Source: Marisa cornuarietis (taxonomy: Eukaryota > Mollusca > Gastropoda > Architaenioglossa > Ampullariidae). From it: 64,000 nt of DNA. The position numbers were made by a program, and so were the translations under genes. The stretch spans positions 744,001-808,000 of the forward strand of contig SMMW01000592.1 in NCBI GenBank assembly GCA_004794655.1, written 5' to 3'. The notes beneath the pieces are model-generated. The model searched no databases and was not told where the DNA came from. It saw nothing but the letters and a program-made list of their open reading frames with translations. The stretch's first letter is position 1. Each line of letters opens with the position of its first letter. This document shows positions 1 through 10,929 of this stretch, piece after piece.

Positions 1-137
1 TACTGTCGTTTTCTTTCGTCCCCTTTGTTCTGTATCTACTTAGTCCACGTCTCTTCCCCGTTTTAAGCGCTAAGAGCATGCTCTCTATGAGTGTGAATAT
101 GCGCTATGAAAATCTTCACTATTATTATTATTATTAT
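1..137 (+). mobile_element. Non-LTR retrotransposon 3' tail (fragment)
   Basis: The end of this block, with motifs TTTTAAGCGCTAAGAGCATG and GTGAATATGCGCTAT followed by an (ATT)n run, recurs at 19806-19935 and 28225-28324 on the minus strand and at 49445-49495 on the plus strand. At 49445 and 19.8-20.6 kb it is joined to reverse-transcriptase coding sequence, so it is the 3' UTR and simple-repeat tail of one LINE family. Only the tail is present here; the 5' part lies outside the window or was never copied. Confidence 0.65.
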
Positions 138-158
138 TTACCAAAGTTTTAATTTTTT

Positions 159-425
159 TTAAACATCAATGTTATCCCCTTCAAAATAGTTCCCTTGGGC
201 AGCTACACACCGTTGGAGACGTTGTTCCCACTTTTGGTAGCAGCGCTGGAAGTCTTCAATCGGTATGGTCTTCGGCATGTCCGTTACACTTTTTTGGATG
301 GTTTCTAAAGTCCCGAAGCGACCTCCTTTGAGGACATTTTTCAGTTTAGGAAAAAGGAAAAAGTCACAGGGGCTGAGGTCAGTTGAATAGAGGGGTTGGG
401 GAACCACAGAAAGGGAATCGTCCAC
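159..425 (-). pseudogene. mariner-family transposase, C-terminal fragment (inverted)
   Basis: The frame reads SVVPQPLYSTDLSPCDFFLF, then PKLK, and ends with a QRCVAAQGNYFEGDN-like stretch. This is the classic C-terminal third of mariner/Tc1 transposases: the Y-S-x-D-L-x-P-C-D-FFLFPKLK block and the final Q-x-C/G-x-Y-x-x-GD motif. It is the part that should follow the fragment at 396-640 but lies upstream of it on the opposite strand, so the gene is broken by an inversion and cannot be functional. Confidence 0.8.
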
Positions 426-640
426 AAAGAATTTGTTCCTTCAGGACAAACTGTCAACCAAGTTTTTTTTAATAAAGATGTCCTTGAAAGGCTCAGAAAA
501 AGGGTCATTTGCATGAGACCAGACATTGCAGACAAATGGATGCTCCATCATGACAACGCCCCATGTCACACTGCCCTCTCCGTCACGGAATTTTTGACCT
601 CAAAAGACATTTCTGTGGTTCCCCAACCCCCCCTCATCCG
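396..640 (+). pseudogene. mariner-family transposase, catalytic-core fragment
   Basis: The translation contains KGIVHKEFVPSGQTVN and WMLHHDNAPCHTALSV, the mariner block around the second catalytic aspartate (HHDNAP), and ends at ISVVPQPP, just before the third acidic residue region. Sequence after about 640 is unrelated and runs into a (GT)n tract near 750. The missing downstream third lies inverted at 159-425. The N-terminal DNA-binding region was not found. This is an old, non-autonomous remnant. Confidence 0.8.
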
Positions 641-650
641 TCTCATTACT

Positions 651-1129
651 TTTCTGCCCATCCTCGTATGTATGTCTAAAGGGGAGATTAAATTTATGTG
701 TATGTCTACTTCTCTGCGTGTCTTTTTATATGTGTCTATGCGTTCTCTCTCTGTGTGTGTGTGTGTGGGGGGGTGAGCGACATAAAGAGAGTGAGTAAGC
801 GAGAGATAGACTAATAGAAAAGGTAAGACACAGAGAGGAGCTGGTGCATCTTAAAGCTATTGGAAGAAATTTAGAAACTAGCCTCAGGCAAATTACACAA
901 ATTTAAACAAATTTATTCGTACATAATGGCTACCGCCACTTACTTGCCCTTATCTGCGCTCCGATATCTCAAAATATACTGCTCAAAATAATGTAAAAAC
1001 CATCTGAATGCTTTAATGTGTTGATTATGATGTCTTTCAACAAAATAGTACCGAAAATGTCCTTTGTTGTCACTTTAACAGATCCCATGAGCTGCTCAAA
1101 AGTCAAATAGATCTATTTTTATCCAGCTG
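651..1129. other. No gene seen; short GT tract and AT-rich DNA
   Basis: A (GT)n/(G)n tract lies at about 751-772, followed by purine-rich and AT-rich sequence with no convincing coding or RNA feature. Confidence 0.4.
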
Positions 1130-2420
1130 AAGCTGTCTTCCAAAGCACCAAAGCTAGAAACAGAAAATCTCCAGACCTACCAGTCATGAGAAAAGAGGTG
1201 GAGACAGTTGCTCGCAATCTTAAGGGAGGGAGGCCACAACAACGTTTCAGCTAAGCTGATCAAGCAGAAAGAAGAAACAGTAAAGGCCATTTTCGGTTTG
1301 TGTCAGAGAATCTGTGAAATCAAAGTATGTCCCAAATGAACGGACTAGTCACACCCGTTCCAAAAGTAGTGAAACAGCAAGGAGTTCCAGACTACAAAAC
1401 CATAAGCCTAATTGTTCACCCAAGCAAATTCATGCAAAAATCGCCTCAGCATCACTGCCGATGAGGGGCTGGCATGTTGGCTTCAAAGCAGGCAGGAGCT
1501 AAGCAAATCTTTAAAAGTCACATCCAGAGGGATCTCTATCACAACATCGTCGACTTTAAAAAGGCATTTAGCGGAGACTAGGGTTGCTAGGGACTCTAGG
1601 GGCTTTGTAATGTGCCATAAAAATTCAAAACCCAGAGGGTTTCGTTCAATTTCTCGAAATGAAAAAAAAACAACTTAATGAGCCCAATATTATTAATAGC
1701 CAACTTGGAGACGTCTTTCAGACAACAGTGGTTGTACATCAAGGATGAACTCTGCTGTCTGTGCTGTGAGCATCTTCTTGGAAAACTTAATGCGAGCAAT
1801 ACCTCTGTTTGCTATCAGTGGGAGGCATTAATGTAGCCTGCACAGTGCAGACAAGATTGACCCAAAGGCACGCAGCAACAACAAGCGACAAGACCTGACA
1901 GACTGACGGACAGCGCGAGTGCATGCAAGATGGTGATCAGCACTGACAAGAACACAGTCATGGTCAGCACCAGCGGGCACAGCACAGCAGAGATCTAAAG
2001 AGTAGGCCAACAACTTTAAGAGCTCGGTCGTCACATTTTCCAAAGATGGCAGTCATTCGCGTCAGGATATCAACAATGGCCGGGCTGTAGAGGATGTAGG
2101 GAAGTAATAGTCTCAGGTATATTACCTAGTACGAGCGATACCCGTCCATCTTAGTTCCCATCCTGTTGTACGCTTGTGAGACATGAACTCCGCTTGCTGA
2201 TCTCGAAAAAACTAATTCAGGCATTCTAAGAAAACTGCTCCATCTGCTTCATCGTGGAACACAAGGCCAGCGACTTTGTAGGGAGCGCAGTCGCCACCGT
2301 CGTAGGACACCAGTAACCCGTTCAGTAAATCAGATGCTCTGGTTCAGAGAAAATGGAAACAGACAGCCGTGGAGTGGAGTAAGGCTGACCGGTCTTGACA
2401 ATGACTAGTAAGATACTTTC
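1130..2420 (+). pseudogene. Decayed LINE reverse transcriptase
   Basis: Pieces of a non-LTR retrotransposon polymerase can be followed through several frames and stops. Near 1390 a frame reads DYKTISLIVHPSKF, like the NYRTIALISHASK motif of LINE reverse transcriptases. Near 1510-1575 it reads IFKSHIQRDLYHNIVDFKKAF, like the motif A region with D-x-x-K-A-F. Near 2160-2230 it reads ILLYACET, a stop, then TPLADLEK, like the L-x-Y-G-x-E-T-W-T-L block near the C-terminus. Frameshifts and stops are frequent. The open frame on the opposite strand at 1828-2043 is a shadow. Confidence 0.6.
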
Positions 2421-3175
2421 GCTCAGGTGTGTAAGGTTCTCGTGGAAAAAATTACTCTGTTTCCAACAGTGAATCGCACTGCTTTCTAACAGTGAAACAC
2501 TTTGTTTTCTAAAATGAACGAGCTATTTCTCAGAGTGAATATAAGAGTAATGATTTCTTATGATTTTTATTTCCTAGCCTCAGGAATCCATGCCTTGAAA
2601 AAATATAGAAATGGTCACACAACGATGTTATGTCATATGTTTGGCATTTTAAGTTTTATTGCCTTGCTATGAGCTGTTGGAAAAGAATAAACCATGAATT
2701 TGTCGGACCTGGTGACAGTCACGCTCCAAGCAAACATCATGTGGACAATCTATAGCTCAAATCACATAAAAACAATCCCATAACTACGGCATTTGTCCCA
2801 TCCCATACTTTCAATCCTTAAGGGAAGACGTTTACTGCAAAAACTACTCACGCGTTACCTCATAGAAGACAACCACGTGGCAATGAAAATGCGCATTGGT
2901 TCGGCAGTTAATTCAAAATAGGAGGATTTCACACTCTTAATGAGGTAACGTCCCTTTCACCCTAAAAATGAACAGCAATTTAAACAGCGATTTTGCGATA
3001 AGACCACCTGTGGTATTCACGATCTTATTTGCATTCATCTGTGTCGCCATTAACCTGAAAGGCACTCAAACATCCCTGGACATTGCTGAAGAAAATGCAT
3101 CACAAAGAGAATACTAATGGTCATGAAACCAAGAAAAACCTACATAAGCGGTGAAAGAAAAAAAGAATAAAGTTA
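2421..3175. other. No gene seen, up to the left edge of the tandem array
   Basis: AT-rich sequence without recognisable coding, RNA or repeat content. Homology to the second array unit starts at about 3176 (matching 42999), so this stretch is single-copy flank within the window. Confidence 0.5.
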
Positions 3176-3657
3176 AATTAGGAAGAAGCAGCTGTTTGCG
3201 GTGCGATTTTTAGTGGTGGTTCACTGATATTTACGTAAATCGACCCAATACACCAAGGAAATTAAAACGAGTCCTCAATAACACCAGCGGTGCAAATGTG
3301 TAGAGAAATCAAGGAAATGCTAATTTGCTCTCGTGGATCTAGTCTGTCTGATCCTGCCAAGTTCTTGGCGTTGCATGTGCAGCATGGATTCTTTGCTCAC
3401 AAAAAGCATATCACAATGTTGGCAGCCCTGTCTGCAACCTGTGTGTGAGATATTATATGTGGGTTGATTTGTTATTATACAATAACGGTAGTGCAGCTGT
3501 AATACGCATTGTTTTATACGTATATACTACAGCAGTCTTATTCCGAGAGCAGACTAAAATCATGAATGTCGCAAAACATGACACGCATCACAGAAGACTG
3601 AGGGCCGAAGAGTACAAACAGATTTCATTCAGTCTCCCTCGTCCACTGTCCGACATC

Positions 3658-3660
<3 letters not shown>

Positions 3661-3710
<50 letters not shown>

Positions 3711-3712
3711 CG
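3661..3712. repeat. (GT)n microsatellite upstream of promoter
   Basis: A GT run ending in a short GC-rich part lies about 55 bp upstream of the TATA box of the secreted-protein gene. The same tract occurs at 43484-43537 in unit 2 with a slightly different length. Confidence 0.9.
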
Positions 3713-3764
3713 TGAAGACGTGAAAGGATGGGTGGGAGAGATGGGGAGGACAGAAGGGAGTGGT

Positions 3765-3770
3765 TATAAA
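3765..3770 (+). promoter_or_regulatory. TATA box of secreted-protein gene, copy 1
   Basis: TATAAA stands about 105 bp upstream of the first candidate start codon and would place the transcription start near 3795-3800. The surrounding GTTATAAACGGGTATATTAA is conserved in unit 2. The transcription start is inferred, not observed. Confidence 0.55.
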
Positions 3771-3869
3771 CGGGTATATTAAGGTACAGCGTCCCAGCTC
3801 ACTCTTCACTGAGGTCGAGAAGGAAGCCACCTTGAGGGAGAATTTGCAATCCAGTTTCTTCTCTAAATC

Positions 3870-6491
3870 ATGGTAAGTAAAACTTATAATCTGTTTCATT
3901 TCGCGGCCTCTTGTAAAATTTCTAACATTTTAAAAGGAAGGGTGTTCCAGTGTTAAAATACACAAACTACAAAATGCGCTGATCGTATATTTGTTTTTGG
4001 AAAAAAAATATTTATTATACTGACCGGATTGTCTACTAACACTGATTTTACTGTTTATACCAATATTTTCTTTTGCTAGCTGATTGTATTCTTTTCAAAG
4101 TTAATTATCGTTTACAACTATATATTATGCTTCTTGTATCATCCTGAAATAATACATATTAATCTATGGATACGTTTTATATTTCTACAATTTTACACTT
4201 TTATTATCATGCTTTAGTTTTTAGGGATGACATTATGGCAGATGTGTGTCTTAGGGGTTGGCGCCTCAATATTTTTAATGTGTAAATGTAGGCCAATTTT
4301 CTTACATCTAAATATTAAATGTAGAACAATCGACTATTTTTACACTGGCAATTTTCGATGAAAAAGGCATTTCTAAAATCTTCACCTTATTTTTAAAAAT
4401 TGATTTTTGCTTGTTTTTGAGATTGCTATGAAAGGAAAGACTAGGCATGTAGACTAATAATTCTGCGTCAAGCTTTAAAAAACTGTTGAGGATATTTTTA
4501 GTTTGTAGTAAACACCGACATCGTTCAGACAGCGGCGACGCGACAGCAGCAAGATTTGTGATCTAGCTGACCTCACGGGTCACATGAGTGCATAATTCTT
4601 CGAAGGGCGGAAATAACAATGTCTGCATGCCAGCATAAAGAAAAATACTGGCATAACTATGTTCACTAATGAACTAAATCTAAACAGTCTTTGCATTAAG
4701 ACAACTATACAAAGAACGACCTTCGTTTAACGTGCATTCTCAATGGTCTGAATGTGACGGAGAAGTTTTTTTGGACAAGGGTTAAGAGCAATGAATGCGG
4801 CAACAATTACAACAGGCAAGGAGTGAGTTGTCAAGAATGACCTTCACAAACATGTAACACATCATTCAGCTTTGGGTTTTTAATGGGAAAGTGAAAGCAC
4901 ATTTGCTGAAGACCTTTCTCGGGAAGGCAGTGGCTTGTTGGTGTAGCGATAAACAAGTTCAGGCCGATACTCTAAACTACAGCCCAGTAAAGTGGAACGG
5001 AAGACAGCGAAACTTAACCCACGACATGCACTACCATGAAATAGCAATACACAAGATGCACTACCATGAAATAGCAATACACAAGATGCAATACCATAAA
5101 TTACAATACACAAGATGTCTTGCCATAGAAACAATGCACCATAAACAACAATACACAAGATCCAAAACCATGAAACAACAATGCACCAACAAACAACAAT
5201 ACACAAGATGCAATACCATAAAGCAACAATGCAGAAGATTGCAGGACCATGAAAAAACAATACACACGATTCTCACCAACTGAGCTGACTGTTGTGGTAA
5301 TTGTCATTGCTTCACATTGAGTAGTGTCTTTCATCCTTAAAACAAATAGCAATCGAGGGCTAACATTCGCATTCAGTCTTAATCCGATTTCTAGGCTCTT
5401 GAAACAAACAAAACTGATTGAAAGATTTTTAGGCCAACGTTCTGGACAATGCATTTCTTCTATTAGCTCTTCACTTTTTATGGGTTAGGACGAAATACTA
5501 CCATCTCCACCCCTTGCAGGAGCCTAGAAGTTATCGCGCCTTGCAACTATTATAGGGAAATGAGTTGCAGAGTCGCAAAGATTTTCAGCGCATAAACTGA
5601 AGTTAGAGCATAAATATGGTGCAGTGATGACTTCGTTGCATTTTGAAACCGTTTCCTTTAAAGATACTGACTGATACTAATAAACATATGTTTCAGACCA
5701 TGCAGAACGTGACGAAATTGCTCGCAGTTCTTCTGGTAGCAGCGGCACTGTGCACATCCGGGTTTGCAAAACGTAGGGGATATTCTGTTTGTTTCATTTG
5801 GGCCTATTTTTTGCAAGTATAAAAGACATTAGTGGTTCTGTTGAAGGAAGCATACTTCTTATAATTTCTTGCCTTATGAATATTCCTTCTGTCTCTTAAA
5901 ACATTCTTTTTCAAATGATATTGTGATGGTAAAAATGGGACAGACACAGTGCCGGAAATTACAAATAATGAATTAAATAATAGAAAATTATCAATATATA
6001 TATAAACACAATTAAAAATAAACTGTTAAGTGTGAAACTTAATATTACCTTTACCCTTGGTGTCCTTTCGATAGCAGCGAGAGAAGACTCATGCACAAGG
6101 GAAAAATATCAGCTTTTAACTAAAGGTCATTTAGCATCAAGTGTTGATATTTTTATTCTCACCAGGCAAATATCAGCACGAGAATGATACTTCCAATGAG
6201 AAATCCAAGGAGTCTGAAGAGTCCGAAGAGTCCCAAGAAGATGACGATGATTATACTACAACAACTACTACTACTACAACAACCACCACCACCACCAGTC
6301 CTACCACCATGGTCCCAGACCCATGCGACAGCTGCACCGAACCATTTCAGTGCTGTTTTGGCGGCGTTCAGTGCCGCCAACGCCCAGGGCAAGGCGATGG
6401 TGAGTGACGATCAACATCAGAGTAATCGATGTCTTTCTCTCAGTGTTAAAGATTTTAGTGGATGATAAGGGGCTATGTCTGTGGTAATAGT

Positions 6492-6574
<83 letters not shown>

Positions 6575-7020
6575 GCAGTGGGTGTGATGGTAATGATACG
6601 GCGTCCCTGCTAATGAAGTGTGAAGACATATATGTCTCTCTGTCGCAGAATGCGGAGATAACTTCTGCCCATGCCTTGAGAGCACCTGCATAGACGGTAA
6701 AATGGAATTTTGATAATAACTCTTTTATTGTGACACACTACTCCATTAAGAAGGGTGTTGAATTTTTATCGCAAAACAGACGCTTATTTCACAGGGACTC
6801 CAGAATTCTACCCATGACCGAGACTTTCGAGTTGTTTCGCCTCACTCTCTAATTTACAGAACTACCTTCATCTTTTTTTTTCTTATTTCATGATGCTTCA
6901 GGAGGATGATAGGGGTTTACAAACTCGCAAAAGATATATATTTATAGACACACACATACGCACGCACACATATACACATACACTGCCCACGCATACACAT
7001 ACACACACGAACACACACAG

Positions 7021-7051
<31 letters not shown>

Positions 7052-7366
7052 ACCATAAGCACATATGTATGTATTTTTAATTTTGATCTTTTCAGTAAAT
7101 ATTCAATAAATTAAATGAGATTATTAATCAGGCTTTTATTAGATGATTTCACCAACTGTAGACTAATGTAAGTGCTGTGAGGCTAAGTACCGCTATGATG
7201 TTAGGAAGGTTAAGTGTAGTAAAAGTATTTAAAAGTATAAGAAATAAGTGTTTTCTAGTGCACTATACTTTCAGGTTGCAATGGGCTTATCGGGACGTAG
7301 CCCGTTCGTAAGTTTAAGATCAGCTGTGTGCGCGAGCGAACATGCGTGCATGCGTGCGTGCAATGT

Positions 7367-7409
<43 letters not shown>

Positions 7410-7561
7410 GAGAGAAAGAAAGAAGTACTTAAGTACAATAAAATCTAACTACGTGACCCTCGGTAAAATAAATGGTTGCTTTTAGTTATTGATAAAACCA
7501 TGTTCTTGTGTAGTACAGTAACACAGAAAACTTGTTTTCTTCAGGGATTTGTCAAGTGTGA
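3870..7561 (+). CDS. Secreted acidic, Thr-run, Cys-rich protein, copy 1 (five exons)
   Basis: I assembled the gene by eye. Coding exons are 3870-3872, 5697-5772, 6166-6399, 6649-6696 and 7545-7561. All introns are GT-AG, with phases 0, 1, 1, 1, giving one open frame of 125 residues. The start ATG abuts the first donor (gtaagt); a second in-frame ATG follows at residue 3. Residues 3-25 form a signal peptide (QNVTKLLAVLLVAAALC core) with likely cleavage after GFA, leaving a KRK N-terminus. Next come an S/E-rich and D-rich acidic stretch, 14 threonines in a row, PDPCDSC, and ten cysteines including one CC pair. The last cysteine is in the final exon, which adds only ICQV. I do not recognise the family. 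The layout suits an extracellular, possibly glycosylated, disulfide-linked protein such as a mucus, matrix or defence component; that role is inference. Confidence 0.75.
5021..5275. repeat. Minisatellite in intron 1 (about 15/30-bp units)
   Basis: Imperfect tandem units built around CAATACACAAGATG and ACCATGAAATAG recur through this stretch. Unit 2 carries the same array at about 44851-45066 with roughly one unit fewer. The long open frames seen on both strands here are products of the repeat, not genes. Confidence 0.85.
6494..6573. repeat. (ATC)n microsatellite in intron 3
   Basis: About 27 uninterrupted ATC units. The unit 2 equivalent at 46294-46377 follows a few extra bases. The poly-Asp, poly-Met and poly-Ser frames here are artefacts of the repeat. 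Confidence 0.95.
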
Positions 7562-7809
7562 CATGCCTCATGCGGCCCACAGCAACCCTGTCGACCAGAC
7601 GCCTGCACACCGTTTATTATTCACGGACAAAAGAAGACATTTTACTTTTTGTTGTTCTTTTGGCTAAGAAATAAGTTTGCAAAAAAAAAAAAAAAAAAAA
7701 CTGAATTAAAAATCCTGTCTTTACAAAGGGAAAAGACCGGACGTGTGTAACTTTGTCCAGTCACTTAAACAAGACTACTTTAGTAGGCCTGTCACTTGTA
7801 AGACAAGAG

Positions 7810-7815
7810 ATTAAA
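7810..7815 (+). terminator. Candidate polyadenylation signal, copy 1
   Basis: ATTAAA lies about 250 bp after the stop codon, with further AT-rich sequence following. A run of about 20 A at 7681-7700 lies between stop and signal and is genomic, since it is also present, shorter, in unit 2. Confidence 0.4.
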
Positions 7816-7829
7816 GTTTGTGATAAATC

Positions 7830-8195
7830 ATTATGATTTTTAAGCGTTGCAGTTTTTAATATTTTCGTATTTTAAGTAAAGCAAAACAGTATATATGCAC
7901 TAACATGCGAACATAAGACACAAGCACAAGCCCGCGCGCGCACACACACACACACACACCACCACCTGCATACGAGGAAGTTTGTTTTGAAAACGCTTAT
8001 ATATACTTTGCGTAAAAGATCAAAAGAAAAGAAATGAAATATTCTATGCTTAACGATAGGATTTTTTTTATTTTCAACGAGAAAAGGACTGTCTTTCCCT
8101 GGAAACTTCATTGTCCATATGATGTTCATTTCCACTGCTATACTACCCCTATAAATCAGCATATCCAGAATGCTTAACAACAACTGTCTCTTTGT

Positions 8196-8227
<32 letters not shown>

Positions 8228-8811
8228 ATGCACCAGCTCCCAACATACACATTTATCTCTCTCTCTCTCTATATATATATATATAGACACACACAGACTG
8301 ACGAACACACAAACACCAGATGTTGAGGAAGGTAGAGAGGAAAGTTTTATTCGATTATGAAATTTTCAGATCACCATCCAGTCTTTCATTACGATACGAA
8401 GGCGGGGGTGGGGGGGAAGGGACAACAGCATGGCAGCTTGAGCGAGTGAAGTCCTACACAACTTCCTTATGTTATTATTGTATTGTATTGTATCAACTTT
8501 GCAAACTTTGTGAGCATATACCGACTGAGAGAGCGTTTCAAAGACACTCATCGATTCGCTGAGCGAACTGAGCCCAGACTGTGGGTAATGATGCACCGCA
8601 TGGTAGGCGCCAAAGGGCGAGGGGCGTTGCACATTAAATCTAAAACCGTGTCTGATTGAGCGAAAGTCGGATAAAAAAGCCTTTGTATTGAATGCCATTT
8701 GTTAGGAATTTTTAAAACTAGAATGCGTGGCTCAGGTAAAGTATCTATTTATGGTGTTTATTGTGCAATAGAGGAAGACTGTTTTGGAAGAATGCATACG
8801 CACACGAACAT

Positions 8812-8882
<71 letters not shown>

Positions 8883-10242
8883 GGACTACGCAAACGCAGA
8901 AGTACGTGTACACAGGAGCGAGTTAATGTTAGAAAAAAAAATTTTTTTTGCACGCACAGCAGTATTCACCCACCCTGGACTCACTAACCTACCCGCCTAC
9001 CTGACTACCATCCAGTCAGAACAGACAGCCCCAAACTGTTCATCTAGTCACAGGGTGGGAAATCATAATTGTCTAATCAGAGACAGACTGCTCTGACACG
9101 GTAGGCGCCACACTCTGAATAAGAGGCAGAGAGATGGTGCATTATTATTTAATGAGAATCGTCTGTAATTAATATACATAATTCAACAACTGATATATCT
9201 ACAAGTTGATCAGGATAATTTTAAAGAAGCTAGCCACATGTATACCCAGATTTTGGTTTGATTTTAAGATAAATTCTCCAGTGGACATCTTTCGATCTTG
9301 TGCCATAAGACAATAACAGTCAAGTGTCTTCTCTCGTCCAGGTAGGTGATATGCCGATATAGACACACTTATAATCTTGTAGGCTGGATACCTGGCTAAT
9401 ATTTCTTACTTTTATTATTTTTCTTTAGGATATCCTCTGTGTTTGTGTTTGTGCAAGCGTGCGTGCATACACGTGTGTGTGTGTGCGTGCGTGCGTGTGA
9501 TTGAATAGTTGTATTTTAAATTATGGTGAATAAATTAGTGAGACACACATGATGCATACTTTTTTGTGTTAGCTCGGGCGACTTTGTGGAAACACCTCGA
9601 ACACGCCTTTGTTGATGGAATAAGCGGTCTATAAATAAACATTTACTAAAGTGGGGATCCTAACAAAAATCACATGAAAACTCTAGAATGATTAATTACT
9701 TCGTAAAGACTAGAAAGCTTTTTGATTTAACTGAAAGATTCGATGTTTTCAATTTTTGATAAGATATGCTCTGATATAGCTCATCGTCAGACGTGGATGG
9801 TGCTGACAATGTTTTCTAAAATACCAGAAAATCTCTAGGACGAAAACATACAGTAACAAATAAAATTTGAAGATTAACTCGAACGAAGCTGCGGATAGTT
9901 GCGTCTTCAAGAAGAATCAACCAATTGTGAGAAATTTGAAATACAAATTATTGTTATTACCGAGAGGCAGCAATAAAATTATAAAACAGATAAAATCTCA
10001 ATACAGTAAAACGATTTCGTTTTCAGGGTCCAGTTAAATTTTCAAGGAACACGTTGTAAAGTGTTTCGTTATATAATAAATTTTTCCACATAACAAACTC
10101 AATTTCACGTCAAAATGAAAAAGTTGTTATAAAAAATTGTTCTTGCGATGCCTGAATGACAGGTATGAGTGTAAGCGGGGTAGAAGGGGGAGTTCTTGGT
10201 AGCGAACAGTCTACAGAGAAGCATTGGGAAGTAAAACGTAAA
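7830..10242. other. 3' flank of copy 1: microsatellites, no gene
   Basis: Contains (CA)n/(GC)n at 7931-7960, (GT)n at 8194-8220, a long (CA)n at 8813-8880 and (GTGC)n at about 9455-9500. At 9590-9650 the sequence ending in AAGCGGTCTATAAATAAACA looks like the tail of a retroelement. Open frames over the CA tracts are artefacts. I see no gene. Confidence 0.6.
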
Positions 10243-10247
10243 TGACG

Positions 10248-10343
<96 letters not shown>
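10243..10343. repeat. (ATC)n microsatellite interrupted by the KDZ transposon
   Basis: About 33 ATC units end abruptly at the left inverted repeat of the transposon. The tract resumes as CACC then ATC units at 29263-29286. In unit 2 the matching tract (51549-51656) is continuous. Confidence 0.95.
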
Positions 10344-10345
<2 letters not shown>

Positions 10346-10478
10346 CCTAATACACATATCAGCATAGCCACTTATAGAGACCTGCCAGACCAAATTCCAA
10401 ACCAGTAAGCCCACATCTGGTAGAAGGCCCTTCTAGAAGGACCACCCCTTAGTGCTAGCCACCGGCTACGCTGGGCCG
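10344..10478 (+). repeat. Left terminal inverted repeat of KDZ transposon
   Basis: These 135 bp match the reverse complement of 29128-29262 with one mismatch (CCACCCC here, CCGCCCC there). Within the repeat is a short palindromic piece, AAGGCCCTTCTAGAAGG. The match stops at CTGGGCCG. Confidence 0.95.
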
Positions 10479-10594
10479 GCAGCAGCATCGTCATAGTCTG
10501 AAAACCAACCAATCCGATCGAGAGGTTGATTGCTGTTGGGCCAATATGGCGGACTGCTCTATCGTTCTTGTCTTCACAGCAACTATCTATCTAT

Positions 10595-10906
10595 AAAATA
10601 ATTACGAGTTGTCACTCCTGGTTATCACTGTTTAATCGACTTTGGACTATTATAGTGACTTCTTATTACTATTGATATTTAATTTTGTTTGCAGGCGTAA
10701 AATAATTACGAGTTGTCACTCCTGGTTATCACTGTTTAATCGACTTTGGACTATTATAGTGACTTCTTATTACTATTGATATTTAATCTTGTTTGCAGGC
10801 GTACAATAATTACGAGTTGTCACTCCTGGTTATCACTGTTTAATCGACTTTGGACTATTATAGTGACTTCTTATTACTATTGATATTTAATCTTGTTTGC
10901 AAGCGT
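10595..10906 (+). repeat. Three 104-bp direct repeats upstream of KDZ transposase
   Basis: Units begin near 10595, 10699 and 10803 and are almost identical. Each starts AATAATTACGAGTTGTCACT-like and ends TTTGCAGGCG. The last unit ends just before the transposase start codon at 10930. They could be promoter modules, transposase-binding repeats or repeated 5' splice-acceptor units; the sequence alone does not decide. Confidence 0.9.
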
Positions 10907-10929
10907 GCAGTAATTACATACATTTTAAA

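Larger units (their letters stand above)
3176..10243 (+). repeat. Array unit 1, left part (gene-bearing)
   Basis: This segment matches 42999-51548 in order and orientation. Differences are scattered single bases, microsatellite length changes and two large indels: a SINE-containing block of about 300 bp present only in unit 2 at 46640-46960, and a LINE insertion present only in unit 2 at 48292-49491. It carries the five-exon secreted-protein gene. The upstream boundary is the shared aatta at 3176-3180 and 42999-43003; sequence to the left differs. Divergence is visibly higher than between the right parts of the units. Confidence 0.9.

Noticed and set aside
3445..3660. 71-codon frame conserved in both units (43268-43483)
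   Set aside because: It lies upstream of the TATA box of the secreted gene, has no domain, and is no better conserved than its flanks.
4880..5454. Open frames of 72-130 codons on both strands, repeated at 44707-45150
   Set aside because: They are created by the intron-1 minisatellite, lie within an intron of the secreted gene, and change when the repeat number changes.
6417..6693. Poly-Asp, poly-Met and poly-Ser open frames
   Set aside because: All are six-frame readings of the (ATC)n tract; the same happens at 10110-10414, 46214-46496 and 51429-51725.
8732..9096. Long frames rich in His-Thr or Cys-Val
   Set aside because: Products of (CA)n/(GT)n microsatellites; likewise at 32090-32359, 41055-41310, 50081-50306, 52993-53434, 54468-54717 and 63314-63569.
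10243..10343. Regular short repeats considered as a CRISPR array
   Set aside because: A pure trinucleotide run without spacers in animal DNA is a microsatellite.
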